Shown here one piece after another: positions 40,601-49,437 of a stretch of DNA of 64,000 nt. The notes beneath the pieces are model-generated. The model saw only the letters and a list, made by a program, of their open reading frames with translations, ran no database searches and was not told where the DNA came from. Each line of letters opens with the position of its first letter. Position 1 is the first letter of the stretch. The stretch is from Lates calcarifer (lineage: Eukaryota > Chordata > Actinopteri > Centropomidae): positions 2,282,342 through 2,346,341 of the forward strand of contig NC_066855.1 of the NCBI RefSeq assembly GCF_001640805.2, given 5' to 3'. Position numbers and translations under genes: made by a program.

Positions 40601-43600
40601 TGGTTAGTTTTGCTGGATCTGCATGATCTATGCCTTCTATGATAACTAACGGTCAGAATATGACACACAGATTGTGACTTTAAGAGACAAAAGCAGATGA
40701 ACAGGCCAAGGACAGGGAGAGTGGAAAACACAAAGGATGACGGATATGTAGCAAAGAAAAGACCTGAGGATGGTTGGGGTGTGGTAAGAGGGGGGATGAA
40801 GGCCTAGTCATACAGGAAAAAAGAGAAAATTACTACTGTGTGATTCACTGGCCCTCCCTGTGACACTGATGGCAAGAGCAGCAGGACAGGCTGAAAGGAG
40901 AGAGCAGCGGGAGGCACAGAGGGAGAATTGGTGCAGAAATGACGTGAGAAAAACAAAGGAAATGAAGAGCAGAGGAACAGAAGAGGAAGTGCACAGGGAA
41001 GACTGAGGAAAATCGTAGGTGCAGCGTACTGTATAGAACAACAGAACCAAACTGCTATAGATAGACTTCACTGCTTCTGTCTTCTGTCACCAATATGGTT
41101 ATTTAATCTATATTTTGATTTATAGTTCTCCTACAAATATGCTACAGTACATCAATCAAGGATAAGACAGTCAAGCATCGTGCTCTTTGCAGTGACGATT
41201 CAAATGCAAAAGTTTATCAAGGAAACAAAACAGGATTTTAAGTGAGGCTCATTTACAAGAATTTCTTTAACAAACTGTAGTGTATAAAGGTTATTCTTAT
41301 AGATTATGAGTGCAGCATAATGCAAAACTGCACTCATAATCTACAAAAATAATCATTACATTACGTATACGCCTTCAGATTACTGAATGAGGATTTAGTA
41401 GCAGCCAAAATGGAAAAATCTGAATGACAAGAGATGTCTTTACAAATCTGCCACAGCACCGAGCGCTTAAAGAAAGAAAAAAGAAAAACATCAGCCGTCA
41501 ACCTGTTCAACCCCTAATGACTGACCCAACGTTTAGATGCCACATCTAATGCAGTGACTAATCTGCTTCGCCTTATTCAGAAAATCAAATTCCTACAAGT
41601 CTTGCTCCTCATTCATATTTAATAATCAGTGCCCATAATCAATAATGCTTTGACAGTCATCACAGCCACTGTCACACAGCAGGTGGTATTCTGTAGAGAC
41701 TGCAGGCACAGTAAACTTGTGGGGTCCAGTGTTTTGGTCCAAACAAACCCGTCGGACCCAACAGGACCCACAAACACAGTTAAAGAAGCCCACACACACG
41801 CAGATACGTACAGGGCAGGAAATCAGCTTGTCGCACAATACGCGTCACCACAACTATGATTGGCACGCTTTTATGGGAGGAAATCACATCATCAGCACCT
41901 GATACAACCCCTGCAATCAGTGCACAGGTGTAATTAGCATCAGCGAACACAGCAGTCTGCAAGCTGGGTCTAAAGAGAGCGCAGTGCGGGACCAGCCAAC
42001 AGCCAGTCCATGTGACAAAGAGCATCTGCACTTTCCAGAGACTTTCAGACTCAATTAAGTCTGTGGATGAGTCACTATGTATGCCACCTACACACACACA
42101 CACACACACACACAGAGGCACACTCGCACTGTAGGCCACACTATGCAGGTGTTGCGGAGGTCAGTTAATCCTGCAGAGATTCTAACATTCCCAATAAGCC
42201 AGTCTTCCAAGCTCTAAATTGGTGCAGCTGTAGGCTGACTGTTCCTGTCTGACAGCAGGGTTGGCCTTATTCCAGAATATGGTCAATGTGTCACATCTAA
42301 CTGTGGCACACTGACCCCCTGATACATTTTTAGCCTGGAAGTCTCTCTACCTAATGCAGTGTCCATGTATCAAAGCCAACTCATTAAAAGGGAGAGAGAA
42401 TATCACTGACTGATCTGCCTCCTCAACACTAATGAATGGTTTTTATTTGAATATGTCGGATCATTGTATCTTCTGATAAATCAAGGCATTTGATATTTTC
42501 CTAAGGCCTAGCTTAAATCAACAGGCCTCATGTCTGTGTGTGTGAGAGAGATCAGAGTCATACGTGGACAGTTCTCATGTCAGTGTTATGAAAGGATAAA
42601 AGGTTAAGCAGAGTTAGTTGGGGGCTGGTACGTCCTGATCTGTACCTACACACATACACATACACCTACACACACACATGAAAAATTTTCAAGGAACAGA
42701 CCTTGTTGTCCCTCTGTTTCAGTAGGGACACTGTGTGCACATGCAAAGTACCTCCACTATTAAATAGCAAGTTAGGAATCTTTCCTGTTATTTGATGCCA
42801 TATCATTCATGTTTAAAGCACATAAATGAGCCTCTGTGTGTTCCAGTAGCTGTTGTCCTTTCCCAACCTAGCTAAAGAGTCAAATCATTTTTAATAATCT
42901 TTTTTTTTCCAGCAGTCAATGAAGTCCAAAATCTGACTAAAAGGAGAGTAAATATTGGACTTACCTTCTTCAAATGACCAAAAAACCAGGCTGAATAAGT
43001 TCATTCTTTGATTCAAGTTGAAACAGTTCAGTTTATCTGTATTCACCAACATTAGCACTTACATGCTAAACCTTCAGTGCTATCAGGAGTGAGGCACTAG
43101 CACAGCCTGTGCAGCACATTGATGTCCATGAAACAAGGCAACAGTCTGACCTGTATCAAATGATGGTAAGAAATGTATTTTACCAGTATCTTTCATCTAA
43201 ATGTCATTAGTTTAAATGACAATGTTTCAGGTGGAACAAAGGGACTGAATGAGATATGTTTCCTCTCAAAATCCCATCAGCAGTTGTCTTGGAGAAATAT
43301 GTAAAAAATCACCAGGGTACAAGACAGTTTTAGCATGAAGCCATCCATCACAGATGTTTCTTTCTTGAAGCGCCGTCCCCAGCACTCCCACTTTGCAGGA
43401 ACACGGCACTGTAGCTCTAACAGACAAGATGAAAAGCCCTTTTAATACCCGTCTCTCTAAGTTAGTTCCATCAGTCCTAACGCCTTTTACCTCAATAACC
43501 CCCATTACAGCCACTTACAGCTTATCTTCCAGTGTAATGCACAAAGGTGATTTGAGATCACGTGCAGGGCCAAGACTATCTCAGCAACATTTACTTTGAC

Positions 43601-46600
43601 ACAATCATTCAGATGATTGTAGCCAATTATGCTACAGCCTAGCAATTTTACCAGATCAGAACAAAAGGAGATCATTGTAAAATGCAGTTAACATCATAGT
43701 AAGTAAAGGGAGACTGACAGAACACACAGGAATTATTAAACTGCAGTATGACTGTCAATCTTTTGTGAAATTTGATATTTCATTCATTTTATTCTTTGCT
43801 GCATTCACATTTACAATTTTGAATTGTTCAGTTTTACTTTATGAGCAACTACAAGATAATCAATTGACTACGTATGACAGCAAAATAGCAAAGAGTGTGT
43901 GGCACAGAGTAAGGTTAATATGACCACTTAGCATTAACATCTCTTTACCAGTCTAGAAGAAACATTGCAAGTTCAGCATCAAACCTCACTCTCTCATGGA
44001 ATGAAATGCCAATGTTAGCTCTTCTTTTGCTTCTATTTCTGTCACTTCTTTTGTTTCACTAAAGTTAGCAAGCTAACCAGCTAACCCTGCCCCATACCTT
44101 TCTCCTAATACTCCTATGTAAAAGTGAGTTACTCTAGCCTCCAGTCTGCCCTCAGTACAATATGAGAGGATGAAGATGTAGCGCTGCCCAGAGGACGTAT
44201 TCTAACCTCTTGTCTTCTGACTTGAGAAAAAGATACGTCCAAACTAACTCTTTTACAGTGCACTGTAATCAAACACAGAAGAACAAGCATTATTTATGGA
44301 AAGATTCTGAGGTGCAAGGTTATGTGACATGTAGTCGATTAGATATCAACTCTAATCAGCTCTCAATGATAACAGATGTTTAAAAATGTCTGAGATCAAA
44401 TCATGAAATTCATGTGGCCATCTCGTCTGTGAAACATGATATGCGACAGACAGGAGGGCAGTGTTATCAGGGTCAATGACCACCTATCTGAAGACAGATG
44501 AAGCTGTGTTAACTGAACTTTATCTGGAGGTATGAAATGGCAGCTGCATTTTTGTTGCACCTTTATATTTGCCCTACACAGCCAACAGAGTACTGCTTCA
44601 GAGAGAAGATCCACAGGACCCCTCACTGGCTGCTCACCCAGAGCCCAACTGTGTTCACCCTTCACAAGCCAAAATTTGAGTTGCTATGGATTTATGATGT
44701 AACGTCTTGTTATAAACACAAACAGTAATTCACTGATCAGTTCATAATAATCAGTGCCTGGTGATTACTCACACCATGAACAATAGCAGGAGTTTTGCTG
44801 TTGTTTGTGGCTGTAAGAAAAGGTTCTTAATTGGTTTGAAAATACTGAATAGTCAGACTGCTTTATGAACAAGCTCACAGACGTCAAGACATTCAGTCAA
44901 CAAACTTGAATTTAAAGGAGACACACTAAACTGCCTTGACTCTAAATTTCTGATTCTTTTCGACCTGATATTCTCTAGACCTAGTGAGTTTGAGCAGACA
45001 AAGTTCTGGCCAAATAAAATTAAGTACGCATGAGGCTATACGAGATTACTTTGGAACTATAAAATAATCTATAGTGGTTCTTACCACATTCCAGAAGAGA
45101 GGGTTAAAAATGATGGCGATCACAGCGATACAAAAGCTGGAGTCATGAAAGTCGATGTGTTTCAGGAGTTCTTTCATCGGTGTCAGGTCCATCTGAGAAA
45201 GACAACCATGTGCAAAATTAGGTTGTGACGAGAGTAAGAAACAGAAAAACATTACAAACTGAAAGATGGATGTTTAAGTGTGGCTTTGATACGGTCTTCC
45301 ATGCTGGTTTTAAAACGGTGTTAATTATCCTCAGAGGTCAGCACGAGGAATGGAGCCAGGTTTGATCAGCCAGGTTTCACATTTAAGTGACGTTTTATTC
45401 ACTTTGTCAGTTTCCATTGCATTTCTGCACTTTTGTGCACATCCTGAAAATGTGCAAACACTGGTGGATGAAAAGAGAGCAGGTCTTCAGCAGACACCGC
45501 CTTAGGAGGCTTTTTTCCTGATAGTTTTCCACTTTACAAGCTGTAGCTGGTTTTGGTCTTAAATTTCATTTCATTTTTATGTGTTTTTGAATGAAGCTCT
45601 GTACTGTGTAACTATTATTGGCTATTTTACTGCAGGATCATATCACAACAACAAGCTTTCATTAATCATTTTTTCATTCAGACCACAAGGGAAAAAACTG
45701 ATGACAGGAAACACATGGCTTTTAAAACTGAAGCATGGCACAAGGCATAAAAATGAATTCTAATGAGTGATATAAGGTGAAGCAGCATAAACTGATTAGG
45801 CTTCTCTATCACACACTGGCGCACTCTGTGTGGTTTTTCACTTTATACCTACTGACGCCAGAGATGAAGAGCAACAAAGTGTGTCTTTTAGCCCAGTGCC
45901 CTCACTTAGCTCTGGGTGCTTTAAGTGTTTTAGAGCCACAAGAATTCCAAGTCATTTCATAATGAGCTGTCTGGCCCCATTATTACTCTGAGTGAGTTAT
46001 ATTTAATAGACTTGATATTTCGTGTGGAAAGTTGATATTTTATCCTGATGATATTGTTGAAAAATGAATGACAAGAGCCTGACAGATAATGTGTTTTTAA
46101 TACACATTCCAATTTTAATATATGAGAGATTTAAACATTTGATAATGATACACTGAACCTCACTGGTACTTTTATTATTATTGTTACTGTTGTTGTCTAT
46201 TATTATATAACAAATTATATAATAGATAAAAGGCTTTATTCATTTTTGATGGTTGCATGTTTTTCCTTTAACCAGTGCTCTTTTATTTGTAAAAAACAAG
46301 CAACAGGAAATCATTTTCAGGCCACTATTAATGTCAACAGATTGAAAATGCCATTTAAATTAGGGCCATCTTTAATATTGATGTGCTGTAAGCGATAAAG
46401 GTTTAACTATTGAAAGCAAAATGTTACTGTCTGTTCTAAGCAGCTGTACCAAACATTTTCATTTTTATCACCAAAGCACAGTTAGTAAATTGATTTACAG
46501 GGTTTCAGTGGTGACAGACAGAGAGTACAGTCAGTGTACTAATAAATAAATAATGATGACAGTGTATCACATTTCCATGTCCAACTCTCTGGCTTGAAGC

Positions 46601-47399
46601 AAAACCTAAGTTTTCAAATAATCAGCTGTGTGGGACTGAGTGCTACAGTAAATGGCTGGTATCACATGACATCTGTCTTTATGCTTCCATTTGCTATACT
46701 GTAATACACTCTTAGGTTTTGCTTGTATGTCAGCAAATGAAATGAAGTTATCAGACTTGCTTTAAATTCCCTTTAAAGAAATTAGTAGAGCTGCAACAAT
46801 TAGTCATTTAATCAACTGGTTAATTAGCTGAAAAAAGTTTCCAGCTTCTCAAATGTGAGGACTTGATACTTTTCTTTGTCATATATGGGTTTTTGACTGC
46901 ATCTAAAGATGTCACTCTGGGCTGTAGGAAACTATATCAGGTATTTTCCACCATTTCCTGAGGTTTTACAGACAAAACAAATAATCAGAAAACAGCCTGC
47001 TGATTAACTGACGATGAAAATAACTGCTGTTTGTAGCCCTATGAATGAAATCAAATAAAGTTGCATTGCTATTAAGCGTTCGTGCGCTTTGTATCAGCAG
47101 AAACTCGTGCTTTTATTTTGGAAATAAAGGACTAAGCCGGCTGAGTTCCGGCTGTCGGGGCACGGTGACAGTGTACTCTTGTGTACTCGGTCAAACCGAG
47201 ACCAGCAGCTTCTCTGAACAGTTGAACCGACACACGTGAAAGTCAGAGACGCAGAACAGCTTCGTGTCGAACATTTTTTTTTTCATGTTACCTCGGAGTA
47301 GTCCACGTTGCTGAGTCCTCCGCAGCAGTCCAGCGGCACCGAGCGACTCTTTCCAGCGGGATTGTTGTTCCGCACCGCGGCGGTGTCGCTGTCTTTCAT
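3906..47399 (-). CDS. pemt: Phosphatidylethanolamine N-methyltransferase, 7 coding exons (whole gene model)
   Basis: This enzyme of the ER and mitochondria-associated membranes methylates phosphatidylethanolamine three times with AdoMet to give phosphatidylcholine. Join on the minus strand: 47399-47292, 45192-45085, 28453-28338, 20362-20217, 15308-15197, 7570-7496, 3960-3906. Phases are consistent, every intron is GT-AG, and the product is 239 residues plus TAA. The N-terminal tail carries [11 protein letters not shown] (residues 24-34), like the mammalian long isoform. Likely membrane segments are near residues 54-73, 91-107, 131-154 and 190-218. Family landmarks include [55 protein letters not shown] and a PFTEQIY tail. 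The C-terminus is basic (QRHKHD). Identity rests on remembered mammalian PEMT, which it matches end to end without gaps in the core. The mammalian GXG and EE AdoMet motifs each differ at one residue. Confidence 0.96.
3961..7495 (-). other. pemt intron 6
   Basis: A 3.5-kb GT-AG intron. It contains CA- and TG-rich patches around 6.2-6.5 kb. I see no nested gene or clear regulatory element. Confidence 0.85.
7496..7570 (-). CDS. pemt: pemt coding exon 6 (residues 197-222), includes EE-like AdoMet motif
   Basis: The acceptor is CTGGCCCCAG and the donor GTAAGT; length 75 nt. It completes Ile197 and encodes [24 protein letters not shown], the fourth membrane segment. The final split codon (GG|A) makes Gly222. 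Mammalian PEMT has two glutamates at the matching place (180-EE-181 in human); here the pair is Glu221-Gly222. Confidence 0.94.
8116..8375. mobile_element. Tc1-like non-autonomous element (MITE) fragment
   Basis: The stretch starts with CAGTACCAGACAAAAG and runs through motifs typical of the ends of an abundant fish Tc1/mariner family: CTTCTCATTCAATG, CTACATTGTAGATTAA, GAAGACATCAAAACTATGAA, CACATATGGAATTATGT, AAAGTAGCCACCTTTTG and GAGGTAGTCAC. No transposase remains. Assignment is from memory of the family. Confidence 0.65.
14319..14372. repeat. (CA)n microsatellite, interrupted
   Basis: About 25 CA units with small interruptions (one extra C, two TA steps), in pemt intron 5. Confidence 0.95.
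14690..14960. other. CpG-containing non-repetitive block in intron 5
   Basis: This stretch has more CpG than its surroundings. It carries a short inverted repeat (GCTTAGCAACTAAGC) at about 14738-14752, nested between GGAGC and GCTCC arms. GTTCGCTTAGCAAC at 14734-14747 is a weak match to an RFX X-box. It is not coding. A conserved non-coding element is possible but unproven. Confidence 0.3.
15140..15188. repeat. (CA)n microsatellite abutting the exon 5 donor
   Basis: About 24 CA units. On the pemt sense strand this is a (GT)n run that begins 8-9 nt into intron 5, right after GTAAGTGGC. Confidence 0.95.
15197..15308 (-). CDS. pemt: pemt coding exon 5 (residues 160-197)
   Basis: The acceptor is TTTTCAG and the donor GTAAGT; length 112 nt. 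It encodes [20 protein letters not shown] and [16 protein letters not shown], the most conserved block of PEMT and its relatives, and enters the fourth membrane segment. Long (GT)n tracts sit in both flanking introns almost at the splice sites, as read on the sense strand. Skipping this exon would shift the frame and reach a stop in exon 6. Confidence 0.97.
15314..15348. repeat. (CA)n microsatellite abutting the exon 5 acceptor
   Basis: About 17 CA units. On the sense strand it is a (GT)n run that replaces most of the pyrimidine tract and ends about 5 nt before the acceptor AG of exon 5. Confidence 0.95.
17075..17100. repeat. (CA)n microsatellite
   Basis: About 13 CA units in pemt intron 4. 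Confidence 0.95.
19536..19630 (+). mobile_element. Truncated V-SINE/DANA-like tRNA-derived SINE head
   Basis: It begins with an A-box-like GTGGTTAGCACTG, followed by CCTTACAGCAAAAAGGTTCTAGG, a B-box-like GGTTTGAGCCC, and the GGCCAGGGCCTCTCTGAGTGGAG joint seen in DANA-type fish SINEs. The body that should follow is missing. It is the plus-strand counterpart of the copy at 49.4-49.7 kb. Confidence 0.65.
20217..20362 (-). CDS. pemt: pemt coding exon 4 (residues 111-160), includes GXG-like AdoMet motif
   Basis: The acceptor is TTTTCTACAG and the donor GTGAGT. The exon completes Ser111 and leaves one base of the Gly160 codon. It encodes a loop rich in charged residues (112-130) and the third membrane segment. 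[13 protein letters not shown] occupies the place of the mammalian ALLGLGVVLVLSS, so the first Gly of the GXG motif is Val139 and the second is Gly141. The exon ends in [10 protein letters not shown], which is strongly conserved. Confidence 0.96.
24580..24772 (-). mobile_element. tRNA-headed SINE copy
   Basis: Read on the minus strand it has a tRNA-like head (GCTGAATGGTTAGGGTGCAT, then a degraded B box), then CTTTAATGCATGTCATTCCCC and a tail ending near CTGTCAATAAAGAC. This arrangement is common in percomorph genomes. The B box is too degraded for a working tRNA gene. Confidence 0.6.
26660..27415. repeat. Diverged tandem duplication, two parts
   Basis: 26665-26770 and 27200-27310 share an order of motifs (AGTCCTRGATC, ACATTTCCAA, GGTATYTG, CATCTTTCAGACTC versus CGTCTTTCAAACTC). 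27070-27105 and 27368-27404 share ACTACTAAA-CTGACTTT-GT-TGTAAAAT. The copies are in the same orientation and well diverged. No repeat family was recognised. Confidence 0.5.
28338..28453 (-). CDS. pemt: pemt coding exon 3 (residues 73-111 start)
   Basis: The exon has a CAG acceptor, donor GTGAAG, starts in phase 0 and leaves two bases of a Ser codon (AG|T). It encodes [18 protein letters not shown], the cytosolic loop, and then the second membrane segment [20 protein letters not shown]. The RWEH-x-TR and FGSPYLACY stretches are near identical to mammalian PEMT. Confidence 0.96.
30187..30202. promoter_or_regulatory. Perfect RFX X-box palindrome
   Basis: TGTTGCCATGGCAACA is a perfect 16-bp palindrome. 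Its 14-bp core equals the ideal full X-box bound by RFX factors. It lies in pemt intron 2, about 1.7 kb from exon 3. Confidence 0.6.
33225..33610 (+). repeat. Decayed interspersed repeat common in fish
   Basis: It holds phrases typical of a very abundant percomorph repeat: CCACTTTGGTCCAG, CTATTGGATGGACTGCCATG, AAATTTTGTACAAACATGG, TGACTTTGGTGGTCC. Class not certain; it lacks an ORF. Related scraps lie at 8.73-8.83 kb (TTCATGGTCCCCAGAGAAC) and 23.77-23.88 kb (CTAGCATAGCTGTAGACTCTTG). Confidence 0.5.
34625..34657. repeat. (CA)n microsatellite
   Basis: About 16 CA units in pemt intron 2. Confidence 0.95.
39174..39192 (+). promoter_or_regulatory. Possible CTCF-like site
   Basis: ACTGCCACCTGCTGGTCAG resembles the CTCF core read from the reverse strand. 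The match is partial, and similar phrases occur at the ends of some fish repeats, so this is weak. Confidence 0.2.
41291..41352 (-). other. 25-bp inverted repeat (hairpin) in intron 2
   Basis: Arms 41291-41315 and 41328-41352 flank a 12-nt loop. The inner 16 bp pair perfectly. On the plus strand the outer part has two mismatches (A-C and C-A). On the minus strand, which is pemt sense, the same positions become G-U wobbles, so the RNA stem is unbroken for 25 pairs. It could be a microRNA-like hairpin or a tiny MITE. Confidence 0.7.
41714..41805 (+). repeat. (CA)-associated foldback repeat, copy 1 (degraded)
   Basis: It contains ACTTGTGGGGTCCAGTGTTTTGGTCC and, further on, GGACCCAACAGGACCCACAAACACAG, followed by CA-rich DNA. 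The arms are the same as in the better copy at 57.4 kb. Confidence 0.6.
42089..42114. repeat. (CA)n microsatellite
   Basis: About 13 CA units in pemt intron 2. Confidence 0.95.
45085..45192 (-). CDS. pemt: pemt coding exon 2 (residues 37-72)
   Basis: The acceptor TTTCTCAG is followed at once by an ATG, and the donor is GTAAGA; both ends are phase 0. It encodes [20 protein letters not shown] and then the first membrane segment, [16 protein letters not shown], which matches the mammalian ITITFNPLYWNV region. Because its first codon is ATG, this exon can also supply the start of a 203-residue short isoform if exon 1 coding sequence is spliced out. Confidence 0.95.
45193..47291 (-). other. pemt intron 1
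   Basis: A 2.1-kb intron between the two N-terminal exons. It contains a hAT-like foldback MITE at 46786-47041, which ends about 250 bp from exon 1. CpG density rises between the MITE and exon 1. Confidence 0.85.
46786..47041. mobile_element. hAT-like foldback MITE, near full length
   Basis: It starts TAGAGCTGCAACAATTAGTC and ends GCTGTTTGTAGCCCTA, which are degraded terminal inverted repeats of an abundant fish hAT-type MITE. Inside are CCAGCTTCTCAAATGTGAGGA, GATGTCACTCTGGGCT and GACGATGAAAATAA, also typical. There is no ORF, and no clear 8-bp target duplication can be seen. It lies in intron 1. Confidence 0.65.
47292..47399 (-). CDS. pemt: pemt coding exon 1 (residues 1-36)
   Basis: The exon runs from ATG (47397-47399) to a GAG codon followed by donor GTAACA, and ends in phase 0. 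It encodes a hydrophilic N-terminal extension ending in [13 protein letters not shown], the conserved part of the mammalian long isoform. This ATG was chosen because it is the only in-frame ATG before the conserved tail; the frame stays open upstream only from a non-ATG codon. The context around the ATG (cgtATGa) is weak by Kozak rules. The exon lies in CpG-rich DNA, as expected near a promoter. Confidence 0.85.
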
Positions 47400-47431
47400 A
47401 CGCAGCGAGTGAACCGTGGCAGAGCAGCAGC

Positions 47432-47443
47432 ACTCACCTATGT
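47432..47443 (-). other. Candidate alternative 5' splice donor upstream of the ATG
   Basis: The minus strand reads CATAG|GTGAGTG, a near-consensus donor with GT at 47437-47436, 33 bp upstream of the exon 1 ATG. If it spliced to the exon 2 acceptor, exon 1 coding sequence would be removed and translation would begin at the ATG that opens exon 2. Confidence 0.4.
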
Positions 47444-47563
47444 CTGCGGAAGATAACGAATATTTCACAACATGTTGGTGCAAAGTTCGTATTTCTTAGT
47501 GAACGTTGGCTGCAGTTGCTGTGGAGAACTACACATGTCCAAATAACCTCTAACTCTGCCCAG

Positions 47564-47583
47564 TGCATTCTGGGAAATGTAGT
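47564..47583 (-). promoter_or_regulatory. ZNF143/STAF (SBS2-type) binding site
   Basis: The minus strand reads ACTACATTTCCCAGAATGCA, close to the known ACTACAATTCCCAGCATGC motif bound by ZNF143 in many CpG promoters. It lies about 165-185 bp upstream of the pemt ATG, a usual distance for this factor. Confidence 0.7.
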
Positions 47584-47669
47584 GCATTGTTCACTTACAT
47601 TGAGTTGAGCCAGTTGATAGATGCCTCCCACGGACAGTACTTCTTCTCACTCAATAAAAAAGTAAAATC

Positions 47670-47704
47670 TTGTTTGTTTGTTTGTTTGTTTGTTTGTTTG
47701 TTTG
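47670..47704. repeat. (TTTG)n microsatellite
   Basis: Eight to nine perfect TTTG units about 270 bp upstream of the pemt ATG, outside the CpG-rich block. Confidence 0.95.
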
Positions 47705-47901
47705 GACATGCAGCTACACAAACTACCATGTAGGATTTTGTTTGTTCCAACTCTACTTTTCTCCTTGGCGGTAAATGAAACCTCTGTCGCTCTGGAGTGA
47801 CATCTGCTGGCCGAAACTGGTTGTGACTCGTGCAGCATTTATCTCCTTTCGATAATGAAATACTGTACATCTTTTCTATTACTCAGTTTACTGTCATAAA
47901 C

Positions 47902-47925
47902 TCAATCAATCAATCAATCAATCAA
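47902..47925. repeat. (AATC)n microsatellite
   Basis: Five to six CAAT/AATC units upstream of the polypyrimidine block. Confidence 0.9.
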
Positions 47926-47958
47926 ATGTTTTTAATATGAGGACTGATACTGAATAAA

Positions 47959-48770
47959 AACCTTTTCTCCTCCCTTCTTTTCTCTCCCCCCTCCTCTTTC
48001 TTCATTTTCCTTCATCTCCTGCTCTTGTTTTTCTTCTCTACTCTTTTCACCCTTTCCCTTCTTTTCTCTTCTCTTTCTTCATTCCCTTGCTGTCACCTCC
48101 ATTTCTTTTCTTCACTTCTTTCTCCTCCTTTCGTTCTCCACTTCTTTCCCTCTCTCTTCTCTCCTTTTCTTTTTCCTCCTTCCCTTCTCATCTTTTCACT
48201 TCTCTGTGCTGCTTCATTCCTTTCCTTCTGTTTTCTTTTCTTTTTCATCTCTATTGTTCTCCCTTAAACTGTTCCTTCCTTTTCTCTTTTTCTCTCTCTT
48301 ATCTCCTTTTTGCTTCTCTTCCTTTCTCCTCCCTCATCCTCTCTCTCTCGTCCTTCACTCCCTGTTCACAGTCTTCTTCTCTTTTTACGTCGTCTTTCTT
48401 CATCCTGCCCCAGTGTGAATTCTCTTCACTGCTTTTTTCTCTTTGCTTCTTTTTATCTCAACACTGTTATTCACTTCTCTTCCTTTCTCCTTTTCTTGTT
48501 CATTCCTCTTTCTGTTAAACTCCTCTTCTATTTTAATATCTTAATCCTTTCCTCTCATGCCTATTATTCAATTTTCCTCTCCTCTACTATCTGCTGGCCT
48601 CTGGTCTTCTTGTCCTTCATCCTCTGTTCTTCTCTTCCTCTCTCACCTCCTATATTATGTTGAACTTATATCAACTCTACTCTTTTCCCATCTTGTTTTT
48701 CATCCTCTCCCTCCATTCTTCTCTCTCCCTTTACTCCTCCTCTCCTCTCCTTCCTCCTCCACCCCCTGCT
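47959..48770. repeat. ~0.8-kb polypyrimidine tract
   Basis: The plus strand is overwhelmingly C and T over about 800 bp, made of irregular CTTTC, TCCTCC and CTTCTTT blocks rather than a single unit. The ORFs across it read only as Ser, Phe, Leu and Pro and are not genes. It lies about 0.5-1.4 kb upstream of the pemt start. Confidence 0.9.
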
Positions 48771-49437
48771 GTTTGTTTGGAGTCGATCATTTAAGTAGTA
48801 GAAGCCCCATGTGGAGGAAGAAATAGAGAGAGCGTTTAAATCCTCACAGCTCCCTGACTGAGCATACTGCTCATTCATCAGCCCATAAGGACTTTATCAT
48901 GTAAAATAAAACGAGCATGACACCAGCAGGTGAAGATTATGTCTGTACTTGAGACTCTCTCCTCCACCTTCCTGTTCTTCTGACTGCTTCAGCTTTTCCT
49001 CTCCCTCACTTTCTCCTGTTGCTTAAGCACCTGCTGCCTCCAGATGCCAACAATACATACAAACAAATATCTAAGGCTCTTTAGACTCTTCATTCTTCTA
49101 TATGTCCTTATACGTGTCTTTGAAAGAATATAGGTCCAAAAACATGGAATAAAGGGGGTATTTGTAATTTTACTCTGCCACCAAATATGATCGTTTGATG
49201 CTGAACTCGCAGTGCTCCCTCTAGACTGGTAAGTAAACAGATGTGATGAGCCACCATCTCTATTTCCACTAATCTCTGCAGAGGATTTTAGCACCTTTCA
49301 GCTCATTGGCCTGTGACTTTACTGTTTTGGTTCACTCTTTCCACTCAGTGTTATGTTTGAGTGCAGTAGGCAGCTATTTTCGGCAAAAAAAAAAAAAACA
49401 ACCTCTGCTGCACATTCCCTGCCCAGCACCACGCAAC

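Larger units (their letters stand above)
28454..45084 (-). other. pemt intron 2
   Basis: At 16.6 kb this is the largest intron. It contains an RFX X-box palindrome at 30.19 kb, a repeat copy at 33.2-33.6 kb, (CA)n at 34.6 and 42.1 kb, a 25-bp hairpin at 41.3 kb, and a (CA)-associated foldback repeat at 41.7 kb. No convincing nested coding exon was found. Confidence 0.85.
47050..47600 (-). promoter_or_regulatory. CpG-rich pemt promoter region
   Basis: CpG dinucleotides are frequent from about 47.07 to 47.5 kb, in contrast to the CpG-poor DNA on either side. The block spans exon 1 and the likely start site. I see no TATA box. The exact transcription start cannot be set from sequence alone. Confidence 0.6.

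Noticed and set aside
47799..47815. Second CTCF-like phrase (GACATCTGCTGGCCG)
   Set aside because: Only a short core matches. A similar phrase recurs at 48.59 kb, so it is too weak to call.
48025..48826. Overlapping plus-strand ORFs up to 143 residues
   Set aside because: They lie in the polypyrimidine tract and read only as Ser, Phe, Leu and Pro in every frame; the lack of purines on the plus strand removes stop codons.
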